Source of the DNA: Arenivirga flava | Lineage (GTDB): Bacteria > Actinomycetota > Actinomycetes > Actinomycetales > Microbacteriaceae | NCBI RefSeq assembly: GCF_030161575.1 | Contig: NZ_BSUL01000001.1 | Location: 806,001-870,000, forward strand | Reading direction: 5' to 3' | DNA: 64,000 bases | Shown: piece after piece, positions 35,605-44,132 of the stretch | How the letters are laid out: each line of letters opens with the position of its first letter | How positions within the stretch are numbered: position 1 is the stretch's first letter | Notes under the pieces: generated by a model | Database searches by the model: none | What the model saw: the letters and a program-made list of their open reading frames with translations, nothing else | What the model was told of the DNA's origin: nothing | Position numbers and translations under genes: made by a program

Positions 35605-37044
35605 ATGGACTTCGCGCAGCGCTACCGCATCGTGGCCTCGCGCGACCGCCGCTTCGACGGGCTCTTCGTCACGGCCGTCACGAGCACGGGCATCTACTGC
35701 CGCCCGTCGTGCCCCGCCCGCACGCCCAAGGAGTCGAACGTGCGCTTCTACCCGACCTCGGCGGCGGCCCACGAGGCGGGCTTCCGAGCCTGCAAGCGCT
35801 GCCTGCCCGAGGCCGTGCCCGGCGGCCCGCGCTGGAATCTGCACGGCGAGACGGCATCGCGCGCACTCTCGCTCATCGGCGACGGCGTGGTCGACCGCGA
35901 GGGCGTGACCGGTCTCGCCGCCCGGCTGGGCTACTCGACGCGCCAGCTCGGCAGGCTGCTGCACGCCGAGCTCGGAGCGGGCCCGTTGGCGCTCGCGCGG
36001 GCTCGTCGAGCGCAGACCGCGCGCGCCCTGCTCACCTCGACGCCGCTGCCCATCGCCGAGATCGCCCACGCCGCCGGGTTCGGCAGCATCCGGCAGTGCA
36101 ACGACACGGTGCGCGAGGTCTTCGGGGTCTCCCCCACCGAGCTGCGGGCCAGGGCGCCGCGCAGCGCGGGGACGCCGGATGCGCTGCGACTGCGTCTGCC
36201 GGTGCGCGAGCCCTTCGACGCCGCCGGGCTGCTGGCCTTCCTCGCGGCGAGGACCATCGAGGGCGTCGAGCGGATCGAGGGCTCCCGCTACCTGCGCGCG
36301 CTGCGGCTGCCCCGGGGCACCGCCCGCATCGACGTGGATCTCGGCGGCGGCCCGCCCGAGGTGCGCGTGCGGTTGGAGGACCTCGCGGACCTCGTGCCCG
36401 CCCTGGCGCGCGTGCGCCGGCTGCTGGACGCGGATGCGGATCCGGCGGCGGTCGACGCGGTGCTCGGCGCGCGGACGCCGCTGCGCGCCTCGGTGAGGTC
36501 GGTGCCGGGCATCCGTCTGCCCGGCAGCGTCGACGGCACGGAGATGCTGGTGCGGGCCATGGTCGGGCAGCAGATCACCGTCGCTGCCGCGCGCACCCAG
36601 CTCGGCAGACTGGCGGGCCGGCTGCGGACGACGACGGTTCCGGACGCGCTCGAGCCCTTCCCCGACGCCGCGACGCTCGCCGAGCGGGGCGCCGAGGCGC
36701 TCCGGGGCCCCGCACGCCGCATCCGCTCGATCCTCGACGCCTGCGCCACCGTCGCCGACGGCGCGCTCGACCTGGACGGCGACCGCGATCCCGCCGAGCT
36801 GCGGGCCGAACTGCTCGAACGGCCCGGCATCGGACCGTGGACCGCCGACTACCTGCTGCTGCGGCTCACCGGCGCGCCGGATGTGCTGCTCGACGGCGAC
36901 GCGGCGCAGCGCGCGGGCGCTGCGAACCTCGGCCTGCCCTGGCCGCTCGGCGCGGCGGGCGAGGCGTACGCGCCCTGGCGCTCCTACCTCGGCATGCACC
37001 TCTGGCGTGCCGCGAAGCCCGCACCGTCTGGAGGACGACCATGA
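35605..37044 (+). CDS. alkA: Ada-type sensor fused to AlkA DNA-3-methyladenine glycosylase
   Basis: The 479-aa protein has three parts. Residues 1-75 are the Ada methylphosphotriester domain, with zinc and methyl-acceptor cysteines Cys32, Cys36, Cys63 and Cys66. Residues 85-170 are an AraC-type helix-turn-helix (IAEIAHAAGFGSIRQCN). Residues 190-479 are AlkA: an N-terminal beta domain and the HhH-GPD glycosylase with RPGIGPWTADYLLLR and a candidate catalytic Asp in DGDAAQR. It probably senses methylated DNA, activates transcription and excises alkylated bases. The O6-methylguanine transferase part of Ada is absent but supplied by the next gene. Confidence 0.93.
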   Translation: MDFAQRYRIVASRDRRFDGLFVTAVTSTGIYCRPSCPARTPKESNVRFYPTSAAAHEAGFRACKRCLPEAVPGGPRWNLHGETASRALSLIGDGVVDREGVTGLAARLGYSTRQLGRLLHAELGAGPLALARARRAQTARALLTSTPLPIAEIAHAAGFGSIRQCNDTVREVFGVSPTELRARAPRSAGTPDALRLRLPVREPFDAAGLLAFLAARTIEGVERIEGSRYLRALRLPRGTARIDVDLGGGPPEVRVRLEDLADLVPALARVRRLLDADADPAAVDAVLGARTPLRASVRSVPGIRLPGSVDGTEMLVRAMVGQQITVAAARTQLGRLAGRLRTTTVPDALEPFPDAATLAERGAEALRGPARRIRSILDACATVADGALDLDGDRDPAELRAELLERPGIGPWTADYLLLRLTGAPDVLLDGDAAQRAGAANLGLPWPLGAAGEAYAPWRSYLGMHLWRAAKPAPSGGRP

Positions 37045-37574
37045 CCACGCTGCCCCTGCTCATCCTGGAGACCCCGGACGGGCCGTTCGGCCTCGTCACG
37101 GCCGAGGACGGCGCCGTGCTCGCCTCCGGATGGACCGACTCGCCCGAGGCGCTGCTGGGTCGGATCCACCCGACGCTGCGACCGGCTGCGCTCGCACCGA
37201 CCGCACAGCGCGGAGCGGCGGCGGATGCGGCGCTCGCCTACTACGACGGCGAGCTCGCGGCCATCGACGGCGTGCCCGTGCGCCAGCACGCCGGCGGCAC
37301 CTTCCGCCAGCTCGCCTGGGAGGGCCTGCGCGCCATCGCCCCCGGCGCCCCGCTCACCTACGCCGGCTTCGCCGCGGCGCTCGGGCGCCCCTCCGCGGTG
37401 CGGGCGGCGGCGGGCGCGTGCGCGGGCAATGCACCGGCCCTCTTCGTGCCCTGCCACCGGGTGCTGCGCACGGACGGCTCGCTCGGCGGCTTCGCCTGGG
37501 GCCTCGCCGTCAAGCGCTCGCTGCTCGAGCGCGAAGACGCGTCAGGCGGCGCAGGCGCCGGTCGCGACCGGTGA
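37041..37574 (+). CDS. ogt: Methylated-DNA-protein-cysteine S-methyltransferase
   Basis: The 177-aa suicide enzyme removes methyl groups from O6-methylguanine. The acceptor cysteine is in LFVPCHRVLR. The preceding helix-turn-helix (LTYAGFAAALGRPSAVRAAAGACAGN, read in part) is intact. The ATG overlaps the alkA stop as ATGA, so the two repair proteins are coupled and together contain all the activities of Ada plus AlkA. The 3' end overlaps the convergent protease gene by 33 bases. Confidence 0.95.
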   Translation: MTTLPLLILETPDGPFGLVTAEDGAVLASGWTDSPEALLGRIHPTLRPAALAPTAQRGAAADAALAYYDGELAAIDGVPVRQHAGGTFRQLAWEGLRAIAPGAPLTYAGFAAALGRPSAVRAAAGACAGNAPALFVPCHRVLRTDGSLGGFAWGLAVKRSLLEREDASGGAGAGRDR

Positions 37575-38726
37575 CGTCCACCCGGCGGCTCCGGTGAGCA
37601 CGTCGGAGGCCTCCTCGACCGTGGTCGCGTAGCCGATTTGCTGGCCGTCCGCACCGCGGGCGAAGATCACGCCCACCACCTCGCCATCGGTGCTGAGCAG
37701 CGGGCCGCCCGAGTTGCCCGGGTACACGTCCGTGGCCAGCGCCGAGACGCCGCGCGGCTCGGACGCGCCGCCGTAGATGTCCGGCACCGGCACATCGCCC
37801 ACCGCCACCACCTCGGCGCCCACCGTGCTGAACGGCCCGCCGTAGGGATAGCCCTGCACGACCGCCTGCTCGCCGACCGCGAGGTCGCCCGCGATGGGCA
37901 GGGGCTCGCCCTGCAGGCCGTCGACGGCGATCACGGCGAGGTCGTCGACGGGGTCGAAGTAGACCACCCGTCCCGGCAGCGCCGCCTCGCCGGGCAGCTC
38001 CACGACCGGGTCGTCCACGCCCGCGACGACGTGCGCGTTCGTGACGATGCGGTCCTCGGCGACGATGAAACCGGTGCCGCTCACCGAGCGGCCGCACGAG
38101 TAGGCGATGCCGGTGATGCGCGCGACCGACTCGCCCGAAGCGCGCAGTGCAGCGCTCCCCGCGTCGACCTCGGGAACGTCCTGCCCGTCGAGGCCGCCGA
38201 ACAGCTCGCCGAGCTCGGGCAGCTGGCCGTCGAGGATCGCGGTGCGCACGCGGGCGAGCGCGCCGGCGACCGGCGCGGGGGTCAGCCCGTCGATGGTGCG
38301 GACCACGGATGAGGCGCCGAGCGCGCTCGAGACGACCGGCACGCCGAGCGGCACCACGGTCGCCGTCAGCAGCGATGCGGCGAGGGCGCCGACGACGACG
38401 CCGGCGGCGCCGCCGAGCAGCCGTTCGAACCAGCGGAGGCCGACCTTGTCGGCGACCCCGCCGAGCAGCCGGCCGATCCCCTCGCCGAGGGACGATCCGA
38501 CGCCGAGCAGCACGATCGCCGCGAGCACGGCCGCGGGTCCGCGCCACACGGCGGAGGGCACGGCGGCGATGACGATCGGCACCGCCCAGTACGCCGCGAT
38601 GGCGCCGGCCACGAGCCCCGCCCAGAGGCCGAGGCTGCTCAGCAGTCCGCGGCGGACGCCGGCGACGAGCGCCGAGACGAGTAGCAGGACGATGACGACG
38701 TCGGCGACGGCTCCGAGCTCGAACAC
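37542..38726 (-). CDS. MarP-like membrane serine protease (CvpA family domain plus trypsin-like domain)
   Basis: The 394-aa protein has four N-terminal membrane helices of the CvpA/colicin V production type (residues 1-170) and then an extracytoplasmic chymotrypsin-fold domain. The catalytic triad is visible: His in IVTNAHVV, Asp in DDLAVI and Ser in YPGNSGGPLL. Two cysteines (CGRS near residue 218 and the C-terminal GACAA) could form a disulphide. Mycobacterial MarP with this layout protects against acid and oxidative stress. The GTG start has a strong GGGAGAGGTGG upstream. Confidence 0.93.
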   Translation of the reverse strand: MFELGAVADVVIVLLLVSALVAGVRRGLLSSLGLWAGLVAGAIAAYWAVPIVIAAVPSAVWRGPAAVLAAIVLLGVGSSLGEGIGRLLGGVADKVGLRWFERLLGGAAGVVVGALAASLLTATVVPLGVPVVSSALGASSVVRTIDGLTPAPVAGALARVRTAILDGQLPELGELFGGLDGQDVPEVDAGSAALRASGESVARITGIAYSCGRSVSGTGFIVAEDRIVTNAHVVAGVDDPVVELPGEAALPGRVVYFDPVDDLAVIAVDGLQGEPLPIAGDLAVGEQAVVQGYPYGGPFSTVGAEVVAVGDVPVPDIYGGASEPRGVSALATDVYPGNSGGPLLSTDGEVVGVIFARGADGQQIGYATTVEEASDVLTGAAGWTSPVATGACAA

Positions 38727-38739
38727 GCGACCACCTCTC

Positions 38740-38759
38740 CCTGGTAGGGCACCAGGCTA
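38740..38759 (-). promoter_or_regulatory. marP promoter with overlapping inverted repeat
   Basis: TAGCCT (38754-38759 on the minus strand) is a likely -10 box, about 30 bases before the GTG. A perfect inverted repeat CCTGGT/ACCAGG (38740-38745 and 38751-38756) overlaps it. The repeat could be an operator or form a small hairpin at the 5' end of the mRNA. Confidence 0.4.
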
Positions 38760-38766
38760 GAGGTGC

Positions 38767-39843
38767 CTAGCTGCCGACCTCCTGGTAGGCGGCGAAGAGC
38801 AGCGAGTCGTCCGGCCCCGTCACCGTGGTCGGCCGGCCGATGGCGTCGAGGACGATGAAGCGCAGCATCCCCGCGCGGGCCTTCTTGTCGCGGCGCATGA
38901 CCGCGAGCAGCCCCTGCCAGCGCCCGGTCGGGTAGCTCGTCGGCAGCGACAGCGACTCCAGGATCCGGCGGTGCCGGTCGACCGCGGCGTCATCGAGCCG
39001 GCCCATCAGCCGGGCGAGCTCGGCGGCGAACACCATGCCGATCGCGACGGCCGCGCCGTGACGCCACTGGTAGCGCTCCGCGTGCTCGATGGCGTGGCCG
39101 AGGGTGTGGCCGTAGTTGAGGATCTCGCGGAGCCCGCCCTCCCTGAAGTCCTCGCTCACGACCCGCGCCTTGAGGGCGATCGCCAGCTCGATCGCTCGAC
39201 GGAACTCCGGTGCCGTGGGATCGGTGGCCTTCTCCACGTCCGCTTCGACGAGGTCGAGGATCTCGGTCTCGGCGATGAAGCCGGCCTTGATCACCTCCGC
39301 GTAGCCCGCGAGCAGCTCGTTGCGGGGCAGCGTGTCGAGGAAGGCGAGATCGACCAGCACGGCCTTCGGTGCGTAGAAGGCGCCGACGAGGTTCTTGCCC
39401 TCGGCGGTGTTGATGCCGGTCTTGCCCCCGACAGCCGCATCGACCATGCCGAGCACCGTGGTGGGGATCTGGAGCAGCGCCACGCCGCGAAGCCAGGTCG
39501 CGGCCACGAATCCGGCGAGGTCGGTCGTGGCGCCGCCGCCGAGGCCGATGACCGCGTCGGTCCTCGTGAAATCGGTCTGACCCATGACGCCCCAGCAGAA
39601 CGCGGCGACCTCGACGCGTTTGGCGGCCTCCGCATCCGGCACCTCCGCCAGCAGCACCTCGTAGTGCTCGCCCAGCCGCTCGCGCAGCGCCTCGGCGCGC
39701 GCGCCGAGCGACGGCGCGTGCACGACGAGCACCTTCGCGACGCCGCTGCCGAGGACGGCGGGGATGCGGTCGAGGATGTCGCGGCCGACGGTGATGTCGT
39801 AGCCGTCGGCACCCGTGACGGGGATGGTGGTGACGTCGCTCAC
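38767..39843 (-). CDS. aroB: 3-dehydroquinate synthase
   Basis: The 358-aa NAD- and metal-dependent enzyme makes 3-dehydroquinate from DAHP. GLGGGATTDLAGFVAATW is the NAD/phosphate region and AVGGKTGINTAEGKNLVG the substrate region. NYGHTLGHAIEH provides metal-binding histidines. The GTG start overlaps the aroK stop (GTGA). It ends the aroE-aroC-aroK-aroB series. Confidence 0.97.
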   Translation of the reverse strand: MSDVTTIPVTGADGYDITVGRDILDRIPAVLGSGVAKVLVVHAPSLGARAEALRERLGEHYEVLLAEVPDAEAAKRVEVAAFCWGVMGQTDFTRTDAVIGLGGGATTDLAGFVAATWLRGVALLQIPTTVLGMVDAAVGGKTGINTAEGKNLVGAFYAPKAVLVDLAFLDTLPRNELLAGYAEVIKAGFIAETEILDLVEADVEKATDPTAPEFRRAIELAIALKARVVSEDFREGGLREILNYGHTLGHAIEHAERYQWRHGAAVAIGMVFAAELARLMGRLDDAAVDRHRRILESLSLPTSYPTGRWQGLLAVMRRDKKARAGMLRFIVLDAIGRPTTVTGPDDSLLFAAYQEVGS

Positions 39844-40352
39844 GCGAGGTGCTCCCTTGCTCGGACGCGGTCGGCGAGCTCCGCCGCGATGTGGTCGATG
39901 GGCCGGCGTGAGGTGTCGACGGTGTGGGTCGCCAGGGCCTCGTAGGTCGGCAGGCGCTGCTCGAGCAGCTCGATCCAGGCCTCGATGCCGCGCTCGGCGA
40001 GCAGCGGTCGTCTCCCGTCGCCGATGCGGCTCTCGACCGCCTCGGGGCTCGTGGTGAGCAGCACCACGTCGTGGCCGGCGAGCGCCTTCGCGACAGCGGG
40101 GGTCATGGGCGCGCCCCCGCCGAGCGAGACGACGGCCGGTTCCTCGAGCGCGGCGACGACGACCGCCGCCTCCAGCGCTCGGAAGTGCGGCTCGCCGTGC
40201 TCGACGAAGATCTCGGCCACCGGTCCGTGCTCGGCGACGATGACCTTGTCGGAGTCGATGAACGGCACCCCGAGCCGCTTCGCGACCCGCTTGCCGATGC
40301 GGGTTTTGCCCGCGGCCATCGGCCCGATGAAGACGACGAGCGCGCCCGCCAT
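39840..40352 (-). CDS. aroK: Shikimate kinase
   Basis: The 170-aa kinase phosphorylates shikimate. The P-loop is GPMAAGKTRIGKRVA, the shikimate-binding Asp is in IDSDKVI, and SLGGGAPM and the lid arginine region DGRRPLL follow. The ATG overlaps the aroC stop (ATGA), which selects it over the long in-frame extension running through aroC. Confidence 0.96.
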   Translation of the reverse strand: MAGALVVFIGPMAAGKTRIGKRVAKRLGVPFIDSDKVIVAEHGPVAEIFVEHGEPHFRALEAAVVVAALEEPAVVSLGGGAPMTPAVAKALAGHDVVLLTTSPEAVESRIGDGRRPLLAERGIEAWIELLEQRLPTYEALATHTVDTSRRPIDHIAAELADRVRAREHLA

Positions 40353-41575
40353 CAGTCCGTGTCGCTCGGCGTGTACGGCACCGACTCGGTGCCGGTCGCG
40401 AGCGAGGCGGGGATCGCGGCGAGGTACGCCTCGAGGTTGCGCCGCGTCTCGGCGACGGAGTCGCCGCCGAACTTCTCGAGCACGGCGTTCGCGAGCACGA
40501 GGGCGACCATGGCCTCGGCGACCACGCCGGAGGCGGGCACCGCGCAGACGTCGGAGCGCTGGTGGTGCGCCTTGGCCTGCTCGCCCGTGGCGACGTCGAC
40601 GGTCGGCAGGGCTCGGGGCACGGTGGCGATCGGCTTCATGCCCGCACGCACGCGCAGCACGGTGCCGGTCGACATGCCGCCCTCGGTGCCGCCGGCGCGA
40701 TCGGAGGCGCGCACGATCGTGCCGTCCTGCAGATGCAGCGGGTCGTGCGCCTGCGATCCGGGGCGGCGCGTGGTCTCGAAGCCATCGCCGATCTCGACGC
40801 CCTTGATGGCCTGGATGCCCATGATCGCCGCGGCGAGCTGCGCGTCGAGCCGGCGGTCCCAGTGCACGTGCGAGCCGAGGCCCGGGGGCAGACCGTAGAC
40901 GAGCACCTCGACGACGCCGCCGAGGGTGTCGCCCTCCTTCTTGGCCCGGTCGATCCGCTCGACCATCGCCGCGCTCGTGGCGGCGTCGAAGCAGCGCACC
41001 GGGTCGGCGTCGAGCCGGTCCACGTCCTCGGGGCGCGGCAGCGCCGCATCCTCCGGGGAGCGGATGGTCTCGATCGCGAGGGTGTGGCTCACCAGGCGGA
41101 TGCCGAGCTCGCCGAGGAAGGCGCGCGCCACCGCCCCGAGCCCCACCCGGGCGGCGGTCTCGCGGGCGCTCGCGCGCTCCAGGATCGGACGCGCCTCGTC
41201 GAAGCCGTACTTCTGCATGCCGACGAGATCCGCGTGACCCGGGCGCGGCCGGGTGAGCGGGGCGCCGCGACCGCGGGAGACCTCGGTGAGGTCGACGGGC
41301 TCGGCGCTCATCACCTCGGTCCACTTGGGCCACTCGGTGTTGCCGATGCGCAGCGCGATGGGGCCGCCGAGCGTGGAACCGTGGCGCACGCCGCCGGAGA
41401 AGTGCAGTTCGTCCTGCTCGAACTTCATCCGCGAGCCGCGACCGTGGCCGAGCTTGCGACGGGCCAGGTCCTCGCGGACCTGGTCGAGCGAGACGGGGAC
41501 GCCCGCGGGCAGTCCCTCGAGGATGGCGATGAGTTCGGGGCCGTGCGACTCACCGGCGGTCAACCAACGGAGCAT
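40352..41575 (-). CDS. aroC: Chorismate synthase
   Basis: The 407-aa FMN enzyme makes chorismate. [11 protein letters not shown], the basic [27 protein letters not shown] and [16 protein letters not shown] are conserved signatures. The ATG at 41575 ([12 protein letters not shown]) is certain from family comparison. TAGGAT lies 8 bases upstream, so the mRNA may be almost leaderless from an internal promoter after aroE. Confidence 0.97.
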   Translation of the reverse strand: MLRWLTAGESHGPELIAILEGLPAGVPVSLDQVREDLARRKLGHGRGSRMKFEQDELHFSGGVRHGSTLGGPIALRIGNTEWPKWTEVMSAEPVDLTEVSRGRGAPLTRPRPGHADLVGMQKYGFDEARPILERASARETAARVGLGAVARAFLGELGIRLVSHTLAIETIRSPEDAALPRPEDVDRLDADPVRCFDAATSAAMVERIDRAKKEGDTLGGVVEVLVYGLPPGLGSHVHWDRRLDAQLAAAIMGIQAIKGVEIGDGFETTRRPGSQAHDPLHLQDGTIVRASDRAGGTEGGMSTGTVLRVRAGMKPIATVPRALPTVDVATGEQAKAHHQRSDVCAVPASGVVAEAMVALVLANAVLEKFGGDSVAETRRNLEAYLAAIPASLATGTESVPYTPSDTD

Positions 41576-41583
41576 GGTGTTCG

Positions 41584-41589
41584 ATCCTA
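41584..41589 (-). promoter_or_regulatory. -10 box of aroC
   Basis: TAGGAT on the minus strand, 8 bases before the aroC ATG, in the 53-base gap after aroE. No Shine-Dalgarno is visible, which supports a very short or absent leader. Confidence 0.45.
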
Positions 41590-41628
41590 GTCGAGCGGAG
41601 CGGACTGCCTCCGCGGGGCGTGAGGGGG

Positions 41629-42458
41629 TCAGGCCAGACCGACCGCAGCGCGCATCGCCGCGACGACCTCGGCCTCGCGATCCAGCCGCACCGCGGGGTC
41701 GCCGCCCACGAAGATGCGCGCCTGCTTGAGCGCCTGCTGCATGAGCATCTCGAGCCCGGGGATCACCCGACCGCCCGCGTCGAGCCACTGCGCGGCTCGC
41801 GCGGTGGGCCAGGGTGGTACGCGACGTCGAACAGCACCGCGTCGCGCTGCTGGTCCGGCGTGTAGCGCAGAGCGGTCTCGACGCCGTTGGGCAGCGTGCT
41901 GACCACCGCGTCGGGGGTCCGCGTCGGAGCCTCGTCGAGCCCGCGCAGCCGCATCGCGATGCCGAGCCGCTCCCCCATCGCGACGGCATCGGCCGCCCGG
42001 GCAGGGTTGCGCACCGCGATCTCGATGTCGCGTGCACCGAGCACGCCGGCGGCGGCGACCGCGGAGAGCGCGGTGGCACCCGCGCCCAGCACATCGACGG
42101 TCAGCAGCGAGCGCACATCGTGGTGCCGGAAGGCCTCCGTGATGCCGGCCACGTCGGTGTTCCATCCCCGTACGGTGCCGCCGTCGAGCCGCACCGTGTT
42201 CGCCGCGCCGGTCAGACCGACGAGGTCGGAGCGCGTGTCGAGCAGCGGCAGCACCTCCTGCTTCAGCGGCATCGTCAGCGAGAGGCCCCGCCAATCGCCG
42301 TCGAGGCCCTCGAGGAACCCGGGCAGCCCGCCCGTGCCGACCTCGGCGACGCCGTAGCTCCAGTCGAGGCCGAGCACGTCGTAGGCGGCGCTGTGCAGGG
42401 CCGGTGAGAGGGAGTGGCGGATGGGCGAGCCCAGCACCGCGAGGCGGGTCGCGGTCAT
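41629..42458 (-). CDS. aroE: Shikimate dehydrogenase, frameshifted in this sequence
   Basis: About 276 aa when repaired. [16 protein letters not shown] (shikimate site), LTMPLK (catalytic lysine) and GWNTDVAGI (catalytic aspartate) are present. The NADP loop is [12 protein letters not shown]. The frame breaks in GGG at 41812-41814. One added base continues [19 protein letters not shown], which is the family C-terminus, instead of [11 protein letters not shown]. The ATG overlaps the mltG stop (ATGA). Confidence 0.93.
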
Positions 42459-43650
42459 CCGCACGCCTCGAAACCCGTCTCGGCGCACCAGTCGCGCAAC
42501 TGCTGCACGGCGGCCTCGTGATCGGCGAGGTTCGAGGTGAACACCGTCTCGCCGGTCTCGAGGTTCACCGTGACGAAGTAGGTCCAGTCGCCGGCCGGCG
42601 GGTTCAGCACGGCGTCGATCGCCGTGTCTCCGGGCGCGGAGATCGGGCCGAGCGGGAGCCCCTCGATCTGATAGGTGTTCCACGGATTCCGGTCCTCGAG
42701 CTGCACCTCCGAGGACCACACGCTGCCCTCGTCGCCGGCGACGCCGAACTGGGCCGTCGAGTCCATCTGCAGCGGCATGCCCTGGGCGAGGCGGTTCTCG
42801 ATAACGCGCGCGACGCGTCCGAAGTCCTCGGGCAGCCGGGCCTCGCGCTCGATGATCGAGGCGATGGTCAGCACGCGGTGGCGGTCCTCGGCGGCGACGC
42901 CGCGCTCGTCGAGGGCGGAGATCATCCGGTTCACCATCGCCGAGATCATGGTCGACGGCTCGGTGCCCGGGTCGAAGCTGTAGGTCGCCGGGAAGAGGTA
43001 GCCGTCGAGGCTCGTCAGGTCCGCCGGCAGGGCGTAGTCGGCCGGCACGGCGGCGGCCTGGATGTCGGCGAGCGGCACCCCGGTGTCCGCGGCGAGCTGC
43101 TCGAAGATCTGCTCCGCGGTGAGGCCCTCGCGGATGAGGACGCTGGCCGTCACCCGGTTGGCCTGATCGCTGAGCACATCGAGCGCGGCCTGCGCGCTCA
43201 TCTCCCCTGCAGCGCGTAGCTGCCCGGGTAGAAGGTCGGCTGGGGGTCCTGCGCGAGCAGCAGGTCGTAGAACGCGTCGTAGCTCGCGACGATCCCCTGC
43301 TCGACCAGGTTGTTGGCGATGTCGCTGCCGAGCTCGCCCTCCGCGACGACGAAGTCGATCTCCTCGCCGTTGCCCGTGCCGGTGTAGTCCTCGGTGGTCG
43401 TCAGCCCGAGCTGCTCCATGATGCGATCGCCGTACTGGTTCATCGCCACGACGCCCGCGCCGACGAGCAACGCGAGCACGAGGGCGATCGAGCCGAGCAC
43501 CCACGGCCAGCGGCGCCGGCGCCGACCGGGTCCGCTCTCATGGCCGCCGGGACGCTCGGGACGGCGCGGCGGGAGGCCGCTGGTCTCCTGCTCGCGCAGC
43601 TGGCGTCGCGTCAGCGGTGCGCCCTCGGCTCCTGGTCCGGACATCGACAT
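42455..43650 (-). CDS. mltG: Endolytic murein transglycosylase MltG, frameshifted in this sequence
   Basis: About 398 aa when repaired. A basic, disordered N-terminus is followed by one membrane helix (VLGSIALVLALLVGAGVV), a LysM-like region and the YceG catalytic domain. The catalytic glutamate is in ASIIEREARLP. It cuts nascent glycan strands and limits their length. The frame breaks in CCCC at 43204-43207; an extra base joins YPGSYALQG to EMSAQAALDVL. The start is one base from the ruvX stop. Confidence 0.92.
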
Positions 43651-43651
43651 C

Positions 43652-44128
43652 TCAGGCTCCTTCAGCCGGATCGAGCACGAGCCCGGGAGCGGCGCCGGAG
43701 GCGCGCTCCGCGTCGAGCGCGTGCTGCAGGATCACGACGGCCGCGGCCTGATCGATCACCGAACGGGACTGCTTGCTGCTGCGCCCGGAGGCGCGCAGCG
43801 CGGACTGGGCGCTCACCGTCGAGAGGCGTTCGTCGACGAGCCGCACGGGCACCCGGCCCGCGGCGAGCAGGGCTGCGAAGTCCTTCGCATCCTGCGTCGA
43901 GGGTGTCTCGGCGCCGGAGAGCGACAGCGGCAGGCCGACCACGAGCTCGAGCGCGTCGCGCTCGGCCGCCTCGGCGAGGATCTCCTGGACGTCGGCGACG
44001 CCTGCCGCGGCACCGCGGGCACGGCTCACGGTGCGCACCGGCGTCGCGAGCATCCCGTGCGGGTCGCTGCTGGCCAGGCCGATGCGGGCCCTGCCGACGT
44101 CGATCCCGAGACGCACGCCCGTCCGCAT
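43652..44128 (-). CDS. ruvX: Holliday junction resolvase-like protein RuvX/YqgF
   Basis: The 158-aa RNase H-fold nuclease shows LGIDVGRARIGLA with the first acidic residue, LVVGLPLSLSG and VIDQAAAVVILQ with the last one. Family members process the 5' end of pre-16S rRNA or resolve junctions. It lies between alaS and mltG, its usual actinobacterial place. Confidence 0.94.
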   Translation of the reverse strand: MRTGVRLGIDVGRARIGLASSDPHGMLATPVRTVSRARGAAAGVADVQEILAEAAERDALELVVGLPLSLSGAETPSTQDAKDFAALLAAGRVPVRLVDERLSTVSAQSALRASGRSSKQSRSVIDQAAAVVILQHALDAERASGAAPGLVLDPAEGA

Positions 44129-44132
44129 CCGC

